A stretch of 64,000 nt of DNA. Origin: SIRX01 sp965213905. Lineage in GTDB: Bacteria > Actinomycetota > Rubrobacteria > Rubrobacterales > Rubrobacteraceae. The notes beneath the pieces were generated by a model that saw only the letters and a program-made list of their open reading frames with translations, was not told the DNA's origin and ran no database searches. The position numbers were made by a program, and so were the translations under genes. The DNA is taken from the NCBI GenBank assembly GCA_965213905.1, contig OZ243922.1, positions 682,001 to 746,000 of the forward strand, read 5' to 3'. Shown in pieces: positions 32,869 through 41,263 of this stretch (the first letter of the stretch is position 1; every line of letters begins with the position of its first letter).

Positions 32869-32970
32869 TTAGAAAGGATCATCGAGGCCGGTGAACGTCA
32901 AGATAAGAAAACCCCCGCCACGAAATACTCACGGTAGAAGAGAAGGAACCCCACGGAGAAAGGAGATGTT

Positions 32971-33864
32971 TTGCTGAAGTTGGAAGGACTGAAGAAACGT
33001 TACGGGGACGTCGTTGCGCTCGACGACCTGTCGTTCGAGGTAGAGAAAGGCCAGATGTTCGGCTTTGTCGGGGCCAACGGCGCGGGCAAGACCACGGCCA
33101 TGAGGATACTGCTCGGCGTGCTCGATCCCGACGAGGGTGAGGTACTCTGGCACGGGGATTCCATAGACGCCGACACCCGCCGGCGCTTCGGCTACATGCC
33201 CGAAGAACGTGGCCTCTACCCCAAGATGCGCGTCGGGGAGCAACTCTCGTACCTGGCCCGGCTGCACGGTTTCTCCAAAAGCGATGCGGAAGAAGCCACC
33301 GGACGCTGGACAAAGCGCCTCGGTTTGCACGAACGGAGCGGGGACAAAACGGAGGAGCTCTCGCTGGGCAACCAGCAGCGGGTGCAGCTCGCCGCCGCAC
33401 TCGTCCACGACCCCGACTTCCTGGTCCTCGACGAGCCGTTCTCCGGCCTCGACCCGGTAGGCGTGGACACCCTGAGCGAGGTGCTGCTGGAGCGCGTGGA
33501 AGCCGGGGTCCCGGTCATCTTCTCCAGCCACCAGCTAGAGCTGGTAGAGCGTTTGTGCGAGGCGGTAGCCATCGTCCGGGACGGCCGGCTGGTCGCCGGA
33601 GGAACGGTCGAGGAACTGCGTGCGCCCCGGGGCCAGCGTCTGTTGCAGGTCAACGTGCAGGGGGAGAACGGTGGCTGGGTCTCGGGCTTGCGAGATGTGA
33701 AAGTTGTCGAGGATCAGGGCAAGGAAGGCGTTCTTTTGTCCCTGGACGAGGCCGCCGACGAGCAAGAGGTACTGGCCGCCGCCCGAAACGCCGGGCGCGT
33801 TACGCACTTCGGGTTTGCCCGGCGCTCCCTGACCGAGCTGTTTAGAGAGGTGATGGAAGGATGA
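32971..33864 (+). CDS. ABC transporter ATP-binding subunit (NatA/YhaQ-like)
   Basis: 297 residues, TTG start behind AAAGGAG. Walker A GANGAGKTT (~38-46), Q-loop region YMPEERGLYP, signature LSLGNQQR, Walker B LVLDEPFSGLDP, H-loop SSHQLE. The ~80-residue C-terminal extension (QRLLQVNVQGENGGWV...) is the DUF4162-type domain of NatA-like exporters. It overlaps the permease start by 4 bp. Partner permease is split (see next two entries). Family roles include Na+ extrusion and peptide/antibiotic export. Confidence 0.9.
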   Translation: MLKLEGLKKRYGDVVALDDLSFEVEKGQMFGFVGANGAGKTTAMRILLGVLDPDEGEVLWHGDSIDADTRRRFGYMPEERGLYPKMRVGEQLSYLARLHGFSKSDAEEATGRWTKRLGLHERSGDKTEELSLGNQQRVQLAAALVHDPDFLVLDEPFSGLDPVGVDTLSEVLLERVEAGVPVIFSSHQLELVERLCEAVAIVRDGRLVAGGTVEELRAPRGQRLLQVNVQGENGGWVSGLRDVKVVEDQGKEGVLLSLDEAADEQEVLAAARNAGRVTHFGFARRSLTELFREVMEG

Positions 33865-34355
33865 ACAGTAGCGTACTTTTAGTAGCCGCGCGGGAGGTTA
33901 TGGAGAAGGTCCGGGACCGGGCGTTCATCCTGTTCACCGTGTTTATGTTGCTCATACCCGTGGCCGGCGGGGCCTTCGGGGCGTTCTTTTCGGATTCGGA
34001 CAGCCGGAGCTACCGGGTGGGCCTCGCCGGGGAGGGCTCTGAGCAGCTCGGGACCGTGCTGCAAGAACAAACGACGGCCCTCAACGCGGAGGTAGAGGTG
34101 CAGCAGCTACCCGATGCCGGGGCCGCCAGGACGGCGGTTCGGGACGGAGAGGTGGAGGCCGCGGTCGTGGACCTGGACCGGGTTCTGGCCGACGGCCGGC
34201 CCGCGACGGAGCTACAAGCGCTCTTGCAGACCAGCGCCGGGCAGGTAGAGTCCGCCCGGAGCCTGCAACAGGCTGGGGTGAGCCCGGAACAAGCCCAGGG
34301 CATCCTCAACCCCGAGCCGCTCTCCGTCCGGACGGAGAGCGGCTCGGGGCCGTGA
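33861..34355 (+). CDS. NatB/YhaP-like ABC permease, N-terminal part (split gene)
   Basis: 164 residues: TM1 (RAFILFTVFMLLIPVAGGAFG) and most of the large extracytoplasmic domain (YRVGLAGEGSEQLGTVLQE, VRDGEVEAAVVDLD). The frame stops at TGA 34353-34355, directly after a 40-bp perfect palindrome, while the remaining membrane domain continues from a GTG overlapping this stop. Intact relatives are single ~390-residue proteins, so this is a split or frameshifted gene. Coupled re-initiation could still make both halves. Confidence 0.75.
   Translation: MNSSVLLVAAREVMEKVRDRAFILFTVFMLLIPVAGGAFGAFFSDSDSRSYRVGLAGEGSEQLGTVLQEQTTALNAEVEVQQLPDAGAARTAVRDGEVEAAVVDLDRVLADGRPATELQALLQTSAGQVESARSLQQAGVSPEQAQGILNPEPLSVRTESGSGP
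34310..34349. repeat. 40-bp perfect palindrome inside the split ABC permease
   Basis: All 20 base pairs match around the centre at 34329/34330 (outer arms CCCCGAGCCGCTCTC / GAGAGCGGCTCGGGG). It encodes the last residues of the N-terminal permease fragment and ends three bases before the stop/start overlap. Such a sequence would extrude as a hairpin in DNA and RNA. Confidence 0.95.
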
Positions 34356-35035
34356 TCGCGCAGTTCGGCATGGTCTTTTTGTTCCTGACCATCTTTACTT
34401 ACGGGTACTGGATCGCCAACGGCGTCGTCGAGGAGAAGTCGTCGCGGGTGATAGAGGTCATCCTCTCCACCGTAAAGCCCTGGAGGTTGATGGTCGGCAA
34501 AATCCTCGGCATCGGGGTTCTCGCCCTGTGCCAGATACTGCTCATCCTGGTCCTCGGCCTCCTGGCGGTCTTTCTGCTGGATCTTGAACTACCGCCCGTG
34601 GCGTTCGGAATATTCGCCGCCGTCCTACTCTGGTTCATGCTAGGCTTCGCGTTCTATAGTTGCCTGTTCGCCGTGGCCGGCGCCCTGGTCTCAAAGCAGC
34701 AGGATCTCCAGTACACCCAACTACCGCTAATGTTCCTCATCTTCGTCGGCTACGGGGCCGCCTTCTACGAGTTCGGCAACCCGGGCTCGCTCGTGGCCCA
34801 GATCCTCTCGTTCGTGCCGCCGTTCTCCCCGATAGTGATGCTGATGCGCATGGGAGTAGGCGAGGCCGGAACGCTGGAAGTCATCGCCGCGGTCCTGCTC
34901 ACGGTGGCAGCAGCGGCCGGCCTAGTAGTTCTGGCCGCCCGGCTCTACGCCGGCTCCGCCCTGCGCTTCGGCACCCGGGTCTCGCTGCGCGAAGCCTGGA
35001 AGTCCTCCGGCAACGAAACCGCAAAATCGGGGTAG
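34352..35035 (+). CDS. NatB/YhaP-like ABC permease, C-terminal part (split gene)
   Basis: 227 residues from GTG 34352 (GTGA overlap). Contains the conserved core after the extracytoplasmic domain: FLTIFTYGYWIANGVVEEKSS, RVIEVILSTVKPWRLMVGKI, then four further spans (FMLGFAFYSCLFAVAGALV, SFVPPFSPIVMLMRM). This is the ABC-2 membrane domain. It either arose by fission of an ancestral permease or is separated by a frameshift at the palindrome. There is no independent SD other than GGGGC in the hairpin arm, so it would depend on re-initiation. Confidence 0.75.
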   Translation: MIAQFGMVFLFLTIFTYGYWIANGVVEEKSSRVIEVILSTVKPWRLMVGKILGIGVLALCQILLILVLGLLAVFLLDLELPPVAFGIFAAVLLWFMLGFAFYSCLFAVAGALVSKQQDLQYTQLPLMFLIFVGYGAAFYEFGNPGSLVAQILSFVPPFSPIVMLMRMGVGEAGTLEVIAAVLLTVAAAAGLVVLAARLYAGSALRFGTRVSLREAWKSSGNETAKSG

Positions 35036-35051
35036 AAGCCCTCTCTCATAG

Positions 35052-35085
35052 CGCCGGGCATAAGGCTTGATCCTTACGCCCGGCG
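35052..35085. terminator. hairpin terminator between convergent operons
   Basis: CGCCGGGCATAAGG (35052-35065) pairs with CCTTACGCCCGGCG (35072-35085), 13 of 14 positions, loop of 6. Placed between the ABC permease and glcF, which converge. Confidence 0.7.
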
Positions 35086-35112
35086 AGATGTCAGCTTCTC
35101 AGCGATCGGCAG

Positions 35113-35138
35113 TCAGCTTTTTCCTTGCTAAAAGCTGA
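35113..35138. terminator. second hairpin, bidirectional terminator
   Basis: TCAGCTTTT (35113-35121) and AAAAGCTGA (35130-35138), a perfect 9-bp stem with an 8-base loop. The A- and T-tracts inside the stem give a U-run in both directions. Confidence 0.65.
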
Positions 35139-35193
35139 TACCTGATGGCTGAGAGCCCGGGTCGAGGAAGGCCAATCCTTCCGAAACTCGCTA

Positions 35194-36654
35194 TCAGCGT
35201 AACAGCGTCTCCACGGATTCGCCGCGTAGGGAGGCGTCCAGAACCTCCATCGGGTGGAAAGTCGGGATCTCGTCGTGGCCGAGCCGCTTTAGCGAAGCCT
35301 GGATCTGGAGGTTGCAGCCGGGGTTGGAGGTGACGATCACCTGGGCCCCGGTCGCCAGGATATTTTTCGCCTTGCGCTCACCCAACTCCTCGGCGGGCTC
35401 CGGTTCGATCATGTTGTAGATACCGGCGGATCCACAGCAGATCTCCGCCTCCCGGATCTCCTTTACGTCCATCCCCGGTATCTGCTTTAAGGTCTGTCGC
35501 GGCTGCTTCCGGATGCCCTGGGCGTGCGCCAGGTGGCAGGCATCCTGGTAGGCCGCCGTTACCGGCAGCGGGTTACGCTCCGCCCGCGGCCCCTGCTCTT
35601 GCAAGAACTCCGATACGTCCTTCACCTTCGCCGAAAACGCCTTGGCCCGCTCGGCATAATCCGGGTCGTCGCGCAAGAGGTAACCGTACTCCTTCATCGT
35701 CGAGCCGCAACCTGCGGCGTTGATGACGAAGTAGTCTAGACCTTCGGCCTCGAAAGTATCTATCGTCTTGCGGGCGAAGTTTAGGGATTCTTCTTCGCGC
35801 CCGGCGTGGGTGGAGAGGGCGCCGCAGCAACCCTGTTTCGGGGCGACGACCTCGAAACCCTCGGCGGCCAAAACGCGGACGGTGGCGGCGTTGACCGGGG
35901 AGAAAAAGACCCGTTGGACGCAGCCGAGCAAAACCCCGATGCGCGCCCGCGGCTCGCCTTCGGCCGGGGTTACTTCCGGGAGCTTCTCTTCTTTGGGCAC
36001 CTCCGGGAGCAGGGCTTCCATTGCCCGTAGCCGAGACGGGATACGGTTCATGATGCCGGACTTCTGCACTTTGTCGCGGATGCCGAGGCGCTGATAGAGC
36101 TTCATCGGGCCGGCGGCGAGGCGGAGGCGGTTCGGGTAGGGGAAGAGTTGGAAGATCATCTCCCGGAAAGCCTTGTCCTGCGGCGCCCTTTCGTAACGCC
36201 GCTCTACCTGCCCGCGGGTCGCCTCGATGAGCTTGTCGTACTGCACCCCGGACGGACACGCCGTTACGCACGCCATGCACCCGAGACAGAGGTCGTAGTG
36301 GCGGACCATCTGATCGTTCATCGGCTCTTCATCGAGGCCCTTGTTCATCAGGTAGATGCGCCCGCGCGGGGAGTCCATCTCTTCGCCGAAGAGCACGTAG
36401 GTCGGGCACGTCGGCAGGCAGAAACCGCAGTGGACGCAGTCGTCTATGAGGTCTTTGTCCGGCGGATGGTGGGCGTCGAACGCGGGGAAAGAGACCTTAC
36501 CGGTCTCGCCCCGGTTTGCCCCGACGGTTGCTTCGGCGGCGAGCTCGCTCGACACCCCGATGCTCTGTCCTACGTCTTCGGGGCTACCGGCGCCGATGGT
36601 CTCGGCCATCGCCTCGTCTCCGGTCGAGCCCTCTCCATTACGTCGCTCGGTCAC
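35194..36654 (-). CDS. glcF: glycolate oxidase iron-sulfur subunit GlcF
   Basis: 486 residues. Two [4Fe-4S] ferredoxin-type motifs: CVHCGFCLPTCPTY and CLGCMACVTACPSG. Two CCG-type cysteine domains follow (GCVQRVFF...CCGALSTHAG, then ACHLAH...CCGSAGIY). It passes electrons from the GlcD/GlcE flavin to the quinone pool at the membrane. An N-terminal extension of ~60 low-complexity residues makes it longer than the ~400-residue E. coli protein. The GTG start shares one base with the GlcE stop (TAGTG) and has AGGAGG upstream. Last gene of hyi-glxR-glcD-glcE-glcF. Confidence 0.94.
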   Translation of the reverse strand: MTERRNGEGSTGDEAMAETIGAGSPEDVGQSIGVSSELAAEATVGANRGETGKVSFPAFDAHHPPDKDLIDDCVHCGFCLPTCPTYVLFGEEMDSPRGRIYLMNKGLDEEPMNDQMVRHYDLCLGCMACVTACPSGVQYDKLIEATRGQVERRYERAPQDKAFREMIFQLFPYPNRLRLAAGPMKLYQRLGIRDKVQKSGIMNRIPSRLRAMEALLPEVPKEEKLPEVTPAEGEPRARIGVLLGCVQRVFFSPVNAATVRVLAAEGFEVVAPKQGCCGALSTHAGREEESLNFARKTIDTFEAEGLDYFVINAAGCGSTMKEYGYLLRDDPDYAERAKAFSAKVKDVSEFLQEQGPRAERNPLPVTAAYQDACHLAHAQGIRKQPRQTLKQIPGMDVKEIREAEICCGSAGIYNMIEPEPAEELGERKAKNILATGAQVIVTSNPGCNLQIQASLKRLGHDEIPTFHPMEVLDASLRGESVETLLR

Positions 36655-37922
36655 TAGATTCCTCCTATAAAACGGCCCGGACTGAGGTTGCCGTGCCCGT
36701 CGAATTTTTCCTTTACCCGCTGCATGAGCCCGAAGTCGTCCCGGGGCGGTCCCCAGGTCCCGACCTTGTCTTTGACCTCTCGGGGAGCTTGCAACAGCGC
36801 CACGCCGCCGCCGCGGCGGACCCAGATTTCGCGTACTTCTTCGATCACCTCGACCAACGCACCCTCATCACCACCGGATAGCGCGGCGAAAGTTACGCCG
36901 GTTGCGGCGTGGCCCGTGATCTTGGGATGGTCCAACCCGCGACGCCCGGCGGCCCCGAGCACCGAGTCCAGCACGCCCGTAAGCTCCGCGGGCGGCGCGG
37001 AAATTTTTATGAGGGCGCCGTCTTCCTCTGTGGCAGGGTCTGTATCTCCGAGCTGGTTTCCATCTTCGGGGTCCCGAACTTCGCCGTAAGGCTTGAGCGC
37101 GTGCGAGATTGCATCTACCTTCGCCTGTATGCCCCCTTCTATGCTCTCCATAAAGACCGCCACGAGCTTCTCGTTTTCGTTGTAGCGCAGCTCGATGGCG
37201 GTCGGCTCCACCTGGGTCTGGGCCACGCTGCGGACCGCCTCGTAGACTTCCCCGGGGCCGCCCTCGATCTCGGCGACGAGTGTTTTCGAAGCGTCCTTGA
37301 TCGGGTGCAGCCGGAAGTTGGCCTCCACGATCAGACCCAAAGTCCCCATCGAACCCGTAAAGAGCTTCGAGAGGTCGTAGCCGGCCACGTTCTTTACGAC
37401 CTTGCCGCCGGCCTTGGCGACCGTACCGTTTGCCAGCACGACCTTGATGCCGATGATGAGGTCCCGCACCGTGCCAAACGAGTACCGGCGCGGTCCGGAA
37501 GAGTTGGTGGCTATCAGGCCGCCAGCCGTGGTATCTTTTTCGGAGGGGTCTATCGCAATCATCTGGTTCTCTTCGGCGAGTTTTTCTTGTAGGTCGGAGA
37601 GCTTTATCCCGGCCTGGACCCGTACGATCTGGTCCCCGGGCACGTACTCCACGATCTCGTTCATCCGCGCCGTGCTGATGATAAGGTCCAGGCTCCGGGG
37701 CGCATCTCCCTGGTGCATCTTGGTCCCGCTCCCCCGCGGCACGACCGCCAACTCATGCTCCCGGACGAACTTCATCAACTCGCTCGCCTCTTCTACCGAG
37801 CCCGGCTCGACCACGAAGGACGGCTCGACACCTTCTACCGCGTCTCCGCTCGAAGCCTCGCGCACGTTTCCGTCGCCGACTATCTCCTGCAGGTCTTCGA
37901 GCGTTACGTTCTTTGTTTCCAT
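36654..37922 (-). CDS. glcE: glycolate oxidase FAD-binding subunit GlcE
   Basis: 422 residues from ATG 37922; the open frame continues upstream to 38165 inside glcD and is not used. FAD-binding type-4 (PCMH) domain: FVVEPGSVEEASELMKF, VVPRGSGTKM, AIDPSEKDTTAGGLIATNSSG, KVVKNVAGYDLSKLFTGSMGTLG. The short C-terminal region distinguishes GlcE from GlcD. Together with GlcD and GlcF it forms the glycolate dehydrogenase (glycolate or D-lactate to glyoxylate or pyruvate). The start codon overlaps the glcD stop by one base (TAATG), indicating strict translational coupling. Confidence 0.93.
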   Translation of the reverse strand: METKNVTLEDLQEIVGDGNVREASSGDAVEGVEPSFVVEPGSVEEASELMKFVREHELAVVPRGSGTKMHQGDAPRSLDLIISTARMNEIVEYVPGDQIVRVQAGIKLSDLQEKLAEENQMIAIDPSEKDTTAGGLIATNSSGPRRYSFGTVRDLIIGIKVVLANGTVAKAGGKVVKNVAGYDLSKLFTGSMGTLGLIVEANFRLHPIKDASKTLVAEIEGGPGEVYEAVRSVAQTQVEPTAIELRYNENEKLVAVFMESIEGGIQAKVDAISHALKPYGEVRDPEDGNQLGDTDPATEEDGALIKISAPPAELTGVLDSVLGAAGRRGLDHPKITGHAATGVTFAALSGGDEGALVEVIEEVREIWVRRGGGVALLQAPREVKDKVGTWGPPRDDFGLMQRVKEKFDGHGNLSPGRFIGGI

Positions 37923-39379
37923 TAGAATTGCTCCACTATGCCGGCCTTCTGAAGCGGGTGCATTTTGAAGGGGCCGGGCCGCTCGCCGCAGAGTCGGGGG
38001 GTCGGGAATATTTTGCCGGGGTTTGCGATCTGGTGCGGGTCGAAGGCGCACCTCAGAAGCTGCATGGTGTCCATGTCGTCGTCGGTGAACATCTTGGGCA
38101 TGTGCTTCTTTTTGTCCTCCCCGATGCCGTGCTCCCCGGTTAGCGAACCTCCGGCATCCAGGCACGCCATGACGATATCCCCAGCCAAGTCGTGGGCCTT
38201 GTCCGCCTCACCCTCGACCGCGTTGTCGTAGAGTACGAGCGGATGCAGGTTGCCGTCTCCGGCGTGGAAGACGTTTGCGACCCGCAAACCATACTGCTCG
38301 CCGAGCTCGGTGATCCGCTTGAGGACCGAGCCCAGTTCCGTGCGCGGGACGACCGAGTCCTGCACGTAATAGTCGTTGCTTATGCGGCCCATCGCCGCGA
38401 ACGCCGCTTTGCGGGCTTTCCAGAACAGCGCCCGCTCTTCGTCGTCCTCGGCGACCCGAAGCTCGACGGCGGAGTTGTTCTCGCAAATTTCGAGAACCCG
38501 GTCGAACTGGTTGTCTACCTCGGCTTCCGGGCCGTCCAACTCTATGACCAGCGTGGCCCCGGCTTCTTCCGGCAGACCGGGCGCGATGGCCGCCTCTACC
38601 GCGTCCATCGTCAGGCGGTCCATCATCTCGACCGCCGCCGGGATGATCCCCTCCTCGATAACCACCGATACGGCCTTGCCGGCCGCTTCGGTATCTTCGA
38701 AGCCTGCAAGGAGCGTCTTTACCGACTCCGGGGTGCGGGCTATGTTCAGCGTGATCTTAGTCGCTATTCCGAGCGTCCCCTCCGAGCCGACAAACGCCCC
38801 GAGCATATCGTAGCCCGGCGCGTCCGGGGACTTGCCGCCGCCAAGATGAGCGATAGAGCCGTCCGGCAGAACGACCTCTACCTCCATTACGTGGTTCGTC
38901 GTGAAGCCATATTTGAGGCAGTGGACGCCGCCAGAGTTCTCGGCGAGGTTTCCGCCGATGGAAGAGACGATCTGGCTGGCCGGGTCCGGGGCATAGTAGT
39001 AGCCCTCGTTTGCGACCTCCTGGCTGACCCAGACGTTGATAACGCCCGGCTCCACCACGACCCGCCGGTTCGGGATGTCTACCTCCAGGATCTTCTTCAT
39101 CCTCGACATCACGATGAGCACCCCGCTCTTTACCGGCAACGCCCCGCCAGAGAGCCCCGTCCCCGAGCCGCGGGCCACGAACGGTATTCCTTCGTCGTAG
39201 CAGAGTTGGACAACCTTCTGGACCTGTTCGGCGCTCTCGGGGATTACGACCAGGTCCGGGATCACCCGGTATTCCATGAGGCCGTCGCACTCGTAGGTGC
39301 GAAGCTGCTCGTGCTCGTGGATCACCCCCTCTTCGCCGAGGATGTCCTGCATACCTTGTATGAGCCGGCTACGCTCCAT
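37922..39379 (-). CDS. glcD: glycolate oxidase FAD-linked subunit GlcD
   Basis: 485 residues; SD AAAGGAGG 7 bases before the ATG. Catalytic flavoprotein of glycolate dehydrogenase. PCMH domain ~35-215: VVIPESAEQVQKVVQLC, PFVARGSGTGLSGGALP, DPASQIVSSIGGNLAENSGG, HCLKYGFTTNHV. FAD-linked oxidase C-terminal domain ~220-460: VFHAGDGNLHPLVLYD (metal/substrate His), DAGGSLTGEHGIGEDKK. Full length compared with the family (~480-500). Transcribed with glxR and hyi ahead of it. Confidence 0.95.
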   Translation of the reverse strand: MERSRLIQGMQDILGEEGVIHEHEQLRTYECDGLMEYRVIPDLVVIPESAEQVQKVVQLCYDEGIPFVARGSGTGLSGGALPVKSGVLIVMSRMKKILEVDIPNRRVVVEPGVINVWVSQEVANEGYYYAPDPASQIVSSIGGNLAENSGGVHCLKYGFTTNHVMEVEVVLPDGSIAHLGGGKSPDAPGYDMLGAFVGSEGTLGIATKITLNIARTPESVKTLLAGFEDTEAAGKAVSVVIEEGIIPAAVEMMDRLTMDAVEAAIAPGLPEEAGATLVIELDGPEAEVDNQFDRVLEICENNSAVELRVAEDDEERALFWKARKAAFAAMGRISNDYYVQDSVVPRTELGSVLKRITELGEQYGLRVANVFHAGDGNLHPLVLYDNAVEGEADKAHDLAGDIVMACLDAGGSLTGEHGIGEDKKKHMPKMFTDDDMDTMQLLRCAFDPHQIANPGKIFPTPRLCGERPGPFKMHPLQKAGIVEQF

Positions 39380-39405
39380 AAAGCGCCTCCTTTTTCTAGA
39401 GGGCG

Positions 39406-40302
39406 TTACCCTCCGGTCCCTATTTCGTGCTGTGCCTGATCTTCTATGAGCGTGAGTATCGCCGAGTGGTCCAGATCACCCCGCCCCTTCGCCTTCAACG
39501 ACTCCAACATCTGGTCCACGATAGCCGTAACCGGCAGTGATACCCCGTATTCCCTGCCTGCCGCCAGCGCTATTCCCAGATCCTTATGATGCAATTCTAC
39601 CCTAAAGCCGGGATCGAAGTCGTGCCCGACGAACTTCTCCGCCTTGGCATCCATGACGTTGCTGCCGGCCAAACCTCCCGAAAGCGCATCGAGGATGGCC
39701 TGCGGCTCCACGCCCGCTTTCGACCCGAGCACCAGCGCCTCCGAAACCGCCGCGATGTTGAGCGCCACCACGATCTGATTGCAGGCCTTTACCGTCTGCC
39801 CGGCCCCGACATCCCCGACGTGCGTGGCAACCTTGCCAACAACGTCGAAGATGGGCTCAGCACGCTTGAAATCCTCATCGCTGCCACCGGCCATGATAGA
39901 GAGCGTACCTTCCTGCGCCCCCACGTCGCCGCCGCTGACCGGCGCGTCTACTATGGAAGCGCCCCGCTCCCGGGCTTGCTCCGCCAGCTCCCGGGTAACG
40001 ACCGGCGAGATGGTGCTCATGTCAACGATCAAGGTTCCTTCGCGAACCGCCTCGAAGATTCCCCCCTCATCCGCCAACACTTCCTCGACCTGCGGCGAGT
40101 TGGGAAGCATGGTGATGATAACGTCGCACTGCTCGGCGACTTCCCCGTAGCTGTCTACGACCTCCGCCCCTTCTCCGGCCAGCTCTTTGGCTTTCCCGTC
40201 GGGACGATTGTAGAGAACGAGTTCGTAGCCCGCCTCCATAAGGTTGTGCGCCATCGGCCCACCCATTATCCCGAGCCCTATAAACCCGACTTTCTCCGCC
40301 AT
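39406..40302 (-). CDS. glxR: 2-hydroxy-3-oxopropionate (tartronate semialdehyde) reductase
   Basis: 298 residues; SD GGAAGGAGC before the ATG. NAD(P)H-dependent reduction of tartronate semialdehyde to D-glycerate, the step after glyoxylate carboligase. Beta-hydroxyacid dehydrogenase family: N-terminal Rossmann motif VGFIGLGIMGGPMAHNL (~4-20), substrate motif VDAPVSGGDVGAQEGTL (~116-132), catalytic Lys in GAGQTVKACNQIVVA (~165-180), and a helical C-terminal dimer domain with HKDLGIAL. Sits between hyi and glcD in the same operon. Confidence 0.93.
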   Translation of the reverse strand: MAEKVGFIGLGIMGGPMAHNLMEAGYELVLYNRPDGKAKELAGEGAEVVDSYGEVAEQCDVIITMLPNSPQVEEVLADEGGIFEAVREGTLIVDMSTISPVVTRELAEQARERGASIVDAPVSGGDVGAQEGTLSIMAGGSDEDFKRAEPIFDVVGKVATHVGDVGAGQTVKACNQIVVALNIAAVSEALVLGSKAGVEPQAILDALSGGLAGSNVMDAKAEKFVGHDFDPGFRVELHHKDLGIALAAGREYGVSLPVTAIVDQMLESLKAKGRGDLDHSAILTLIEDQAQHEIGTGG

Positions 40303-40327
40303 AAAGATGCTCCTTCCCTGGTGTTAT

Positions 40328-41143
40328 CTAGTAGATCTCCAACTCCGAGACCGGCACGTCCATATCCCGCAACTCGAACGGGAGCCAGCCGAAGCTCTCT
40401 TCGGTTGCTTCCGTGGTCGGGTTGTATTCGAGGCCGACATAGCCGTCGTAGCCGAGCTCTTCGAGGGCACCGAGGACGTAAGGGTAGTGGATCTCCCCGG
40501 TCCCCGGCTCCCCACGTCCCGGGGAGTCGGCAATCTGGACGTGCCCGATCTTGTCTATATGCCCCCGCAACTTGGCGACCAGGTTACCCTCCATGCGCTG
40601 CATGTGATAGAAGTCGTGCTGTATCGCTACATTGCCACGCCCTAGACTATCCACGAACTCGACCGCCTCGTCGGTCGTATAGATCAGGTAAGGTCCGTTC
40701 TCGAAGGTGTTAACGGCCTCGATCAACACCTCGATGCCGACCTCCCGCGCCGCGTCCGCCGCAAAGCCGACGTTCTCCCGCGCCAGCGCGAGCTGTTCAT
40801 CGCGTTCCATGCCCTCGATTTCGTGCCCGAGCAGGACGTTCATGCGGCGGCAGTCCAGAAGCCGGGCTAACTCAAGTGCCACGGGGATGTTCTCCCGGAA
40901 CTGATCCTGCGTATCGGGGTCGCTAACCAAACCCCGGTCGCCGCCGGCCATGTCCCCGGCGTCGAAGTTGAAGAGCGCCACCCGCAGGCCGGCATCCTTT
41001 ACCGCCTTTTCGACCTCGCCGAGATCCTCGCCCGTGGGCCACCAAAACTCTACCGCCCCGAACCCGGCCGCCGCCGCAAGCTCGAAACGCTCCAGAAACG
41101 GAGCCTCCTTGAAAAGTATCGAAACGTTCACGCTGAACCGCAC
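40328..41143 (-). CDS. hyi: hydroxypyruvate isomerase
   Basis: 271 residues; GTG start behind GGGAGG. Interconverts hydroxypyruvate and tartronate semialdehyde. TIM-barrel of the xylose isomerase/AP endonuclease-2 group: NVSILFKEAPFLERFELAAAAGF at the start, metal-site Glu in LIEAVNTFENGPY, then QHDFYHMQ, HVQIADSPGRGEPGTGE and GLEYNP with the closing ligands. All the expected Glu, Asp and His residues are present. First gene of the glycolate operon. Its promoter region lies at 41144-41263 between it and the IclR gene, both on the minus strand. Confidence 0.93.
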   Translation of the reverse strand: MRFSVNVSILFKEAPFLERFELAAAAGFGAVEFWWPTGEDLGEVEKAVKDAGLRVALFNFDAGDMAGGDRGLVSDPDTQDQFRENIPVALELARLLDCRRMNVLLGHEIEGMERDEQLALARENVGFAADAAREVGIEVLIEAVNTFENGPYLIYTTDEAVEFVDSLGRGNVAIQHDFYHMQRMEGNLVAKLRGHIDKIGHVQIADSPGRGEPGTGEIHYPYVLGALEELGYDGYVGLEYNPTTEATEESFGWLPFELRDMDVPVSELEIY

Positions 41144-41263
41144 CTTACCTCCCGTCGTCTTTTCGTCTGTCCACCGTTTACTTCCCCAAACGTTACTAAA
41201 ACACGCCGCAGAAACGGAGTAAACCGGACATTCCGCATGGTGAAAACATCGTGCCTGACTGCT

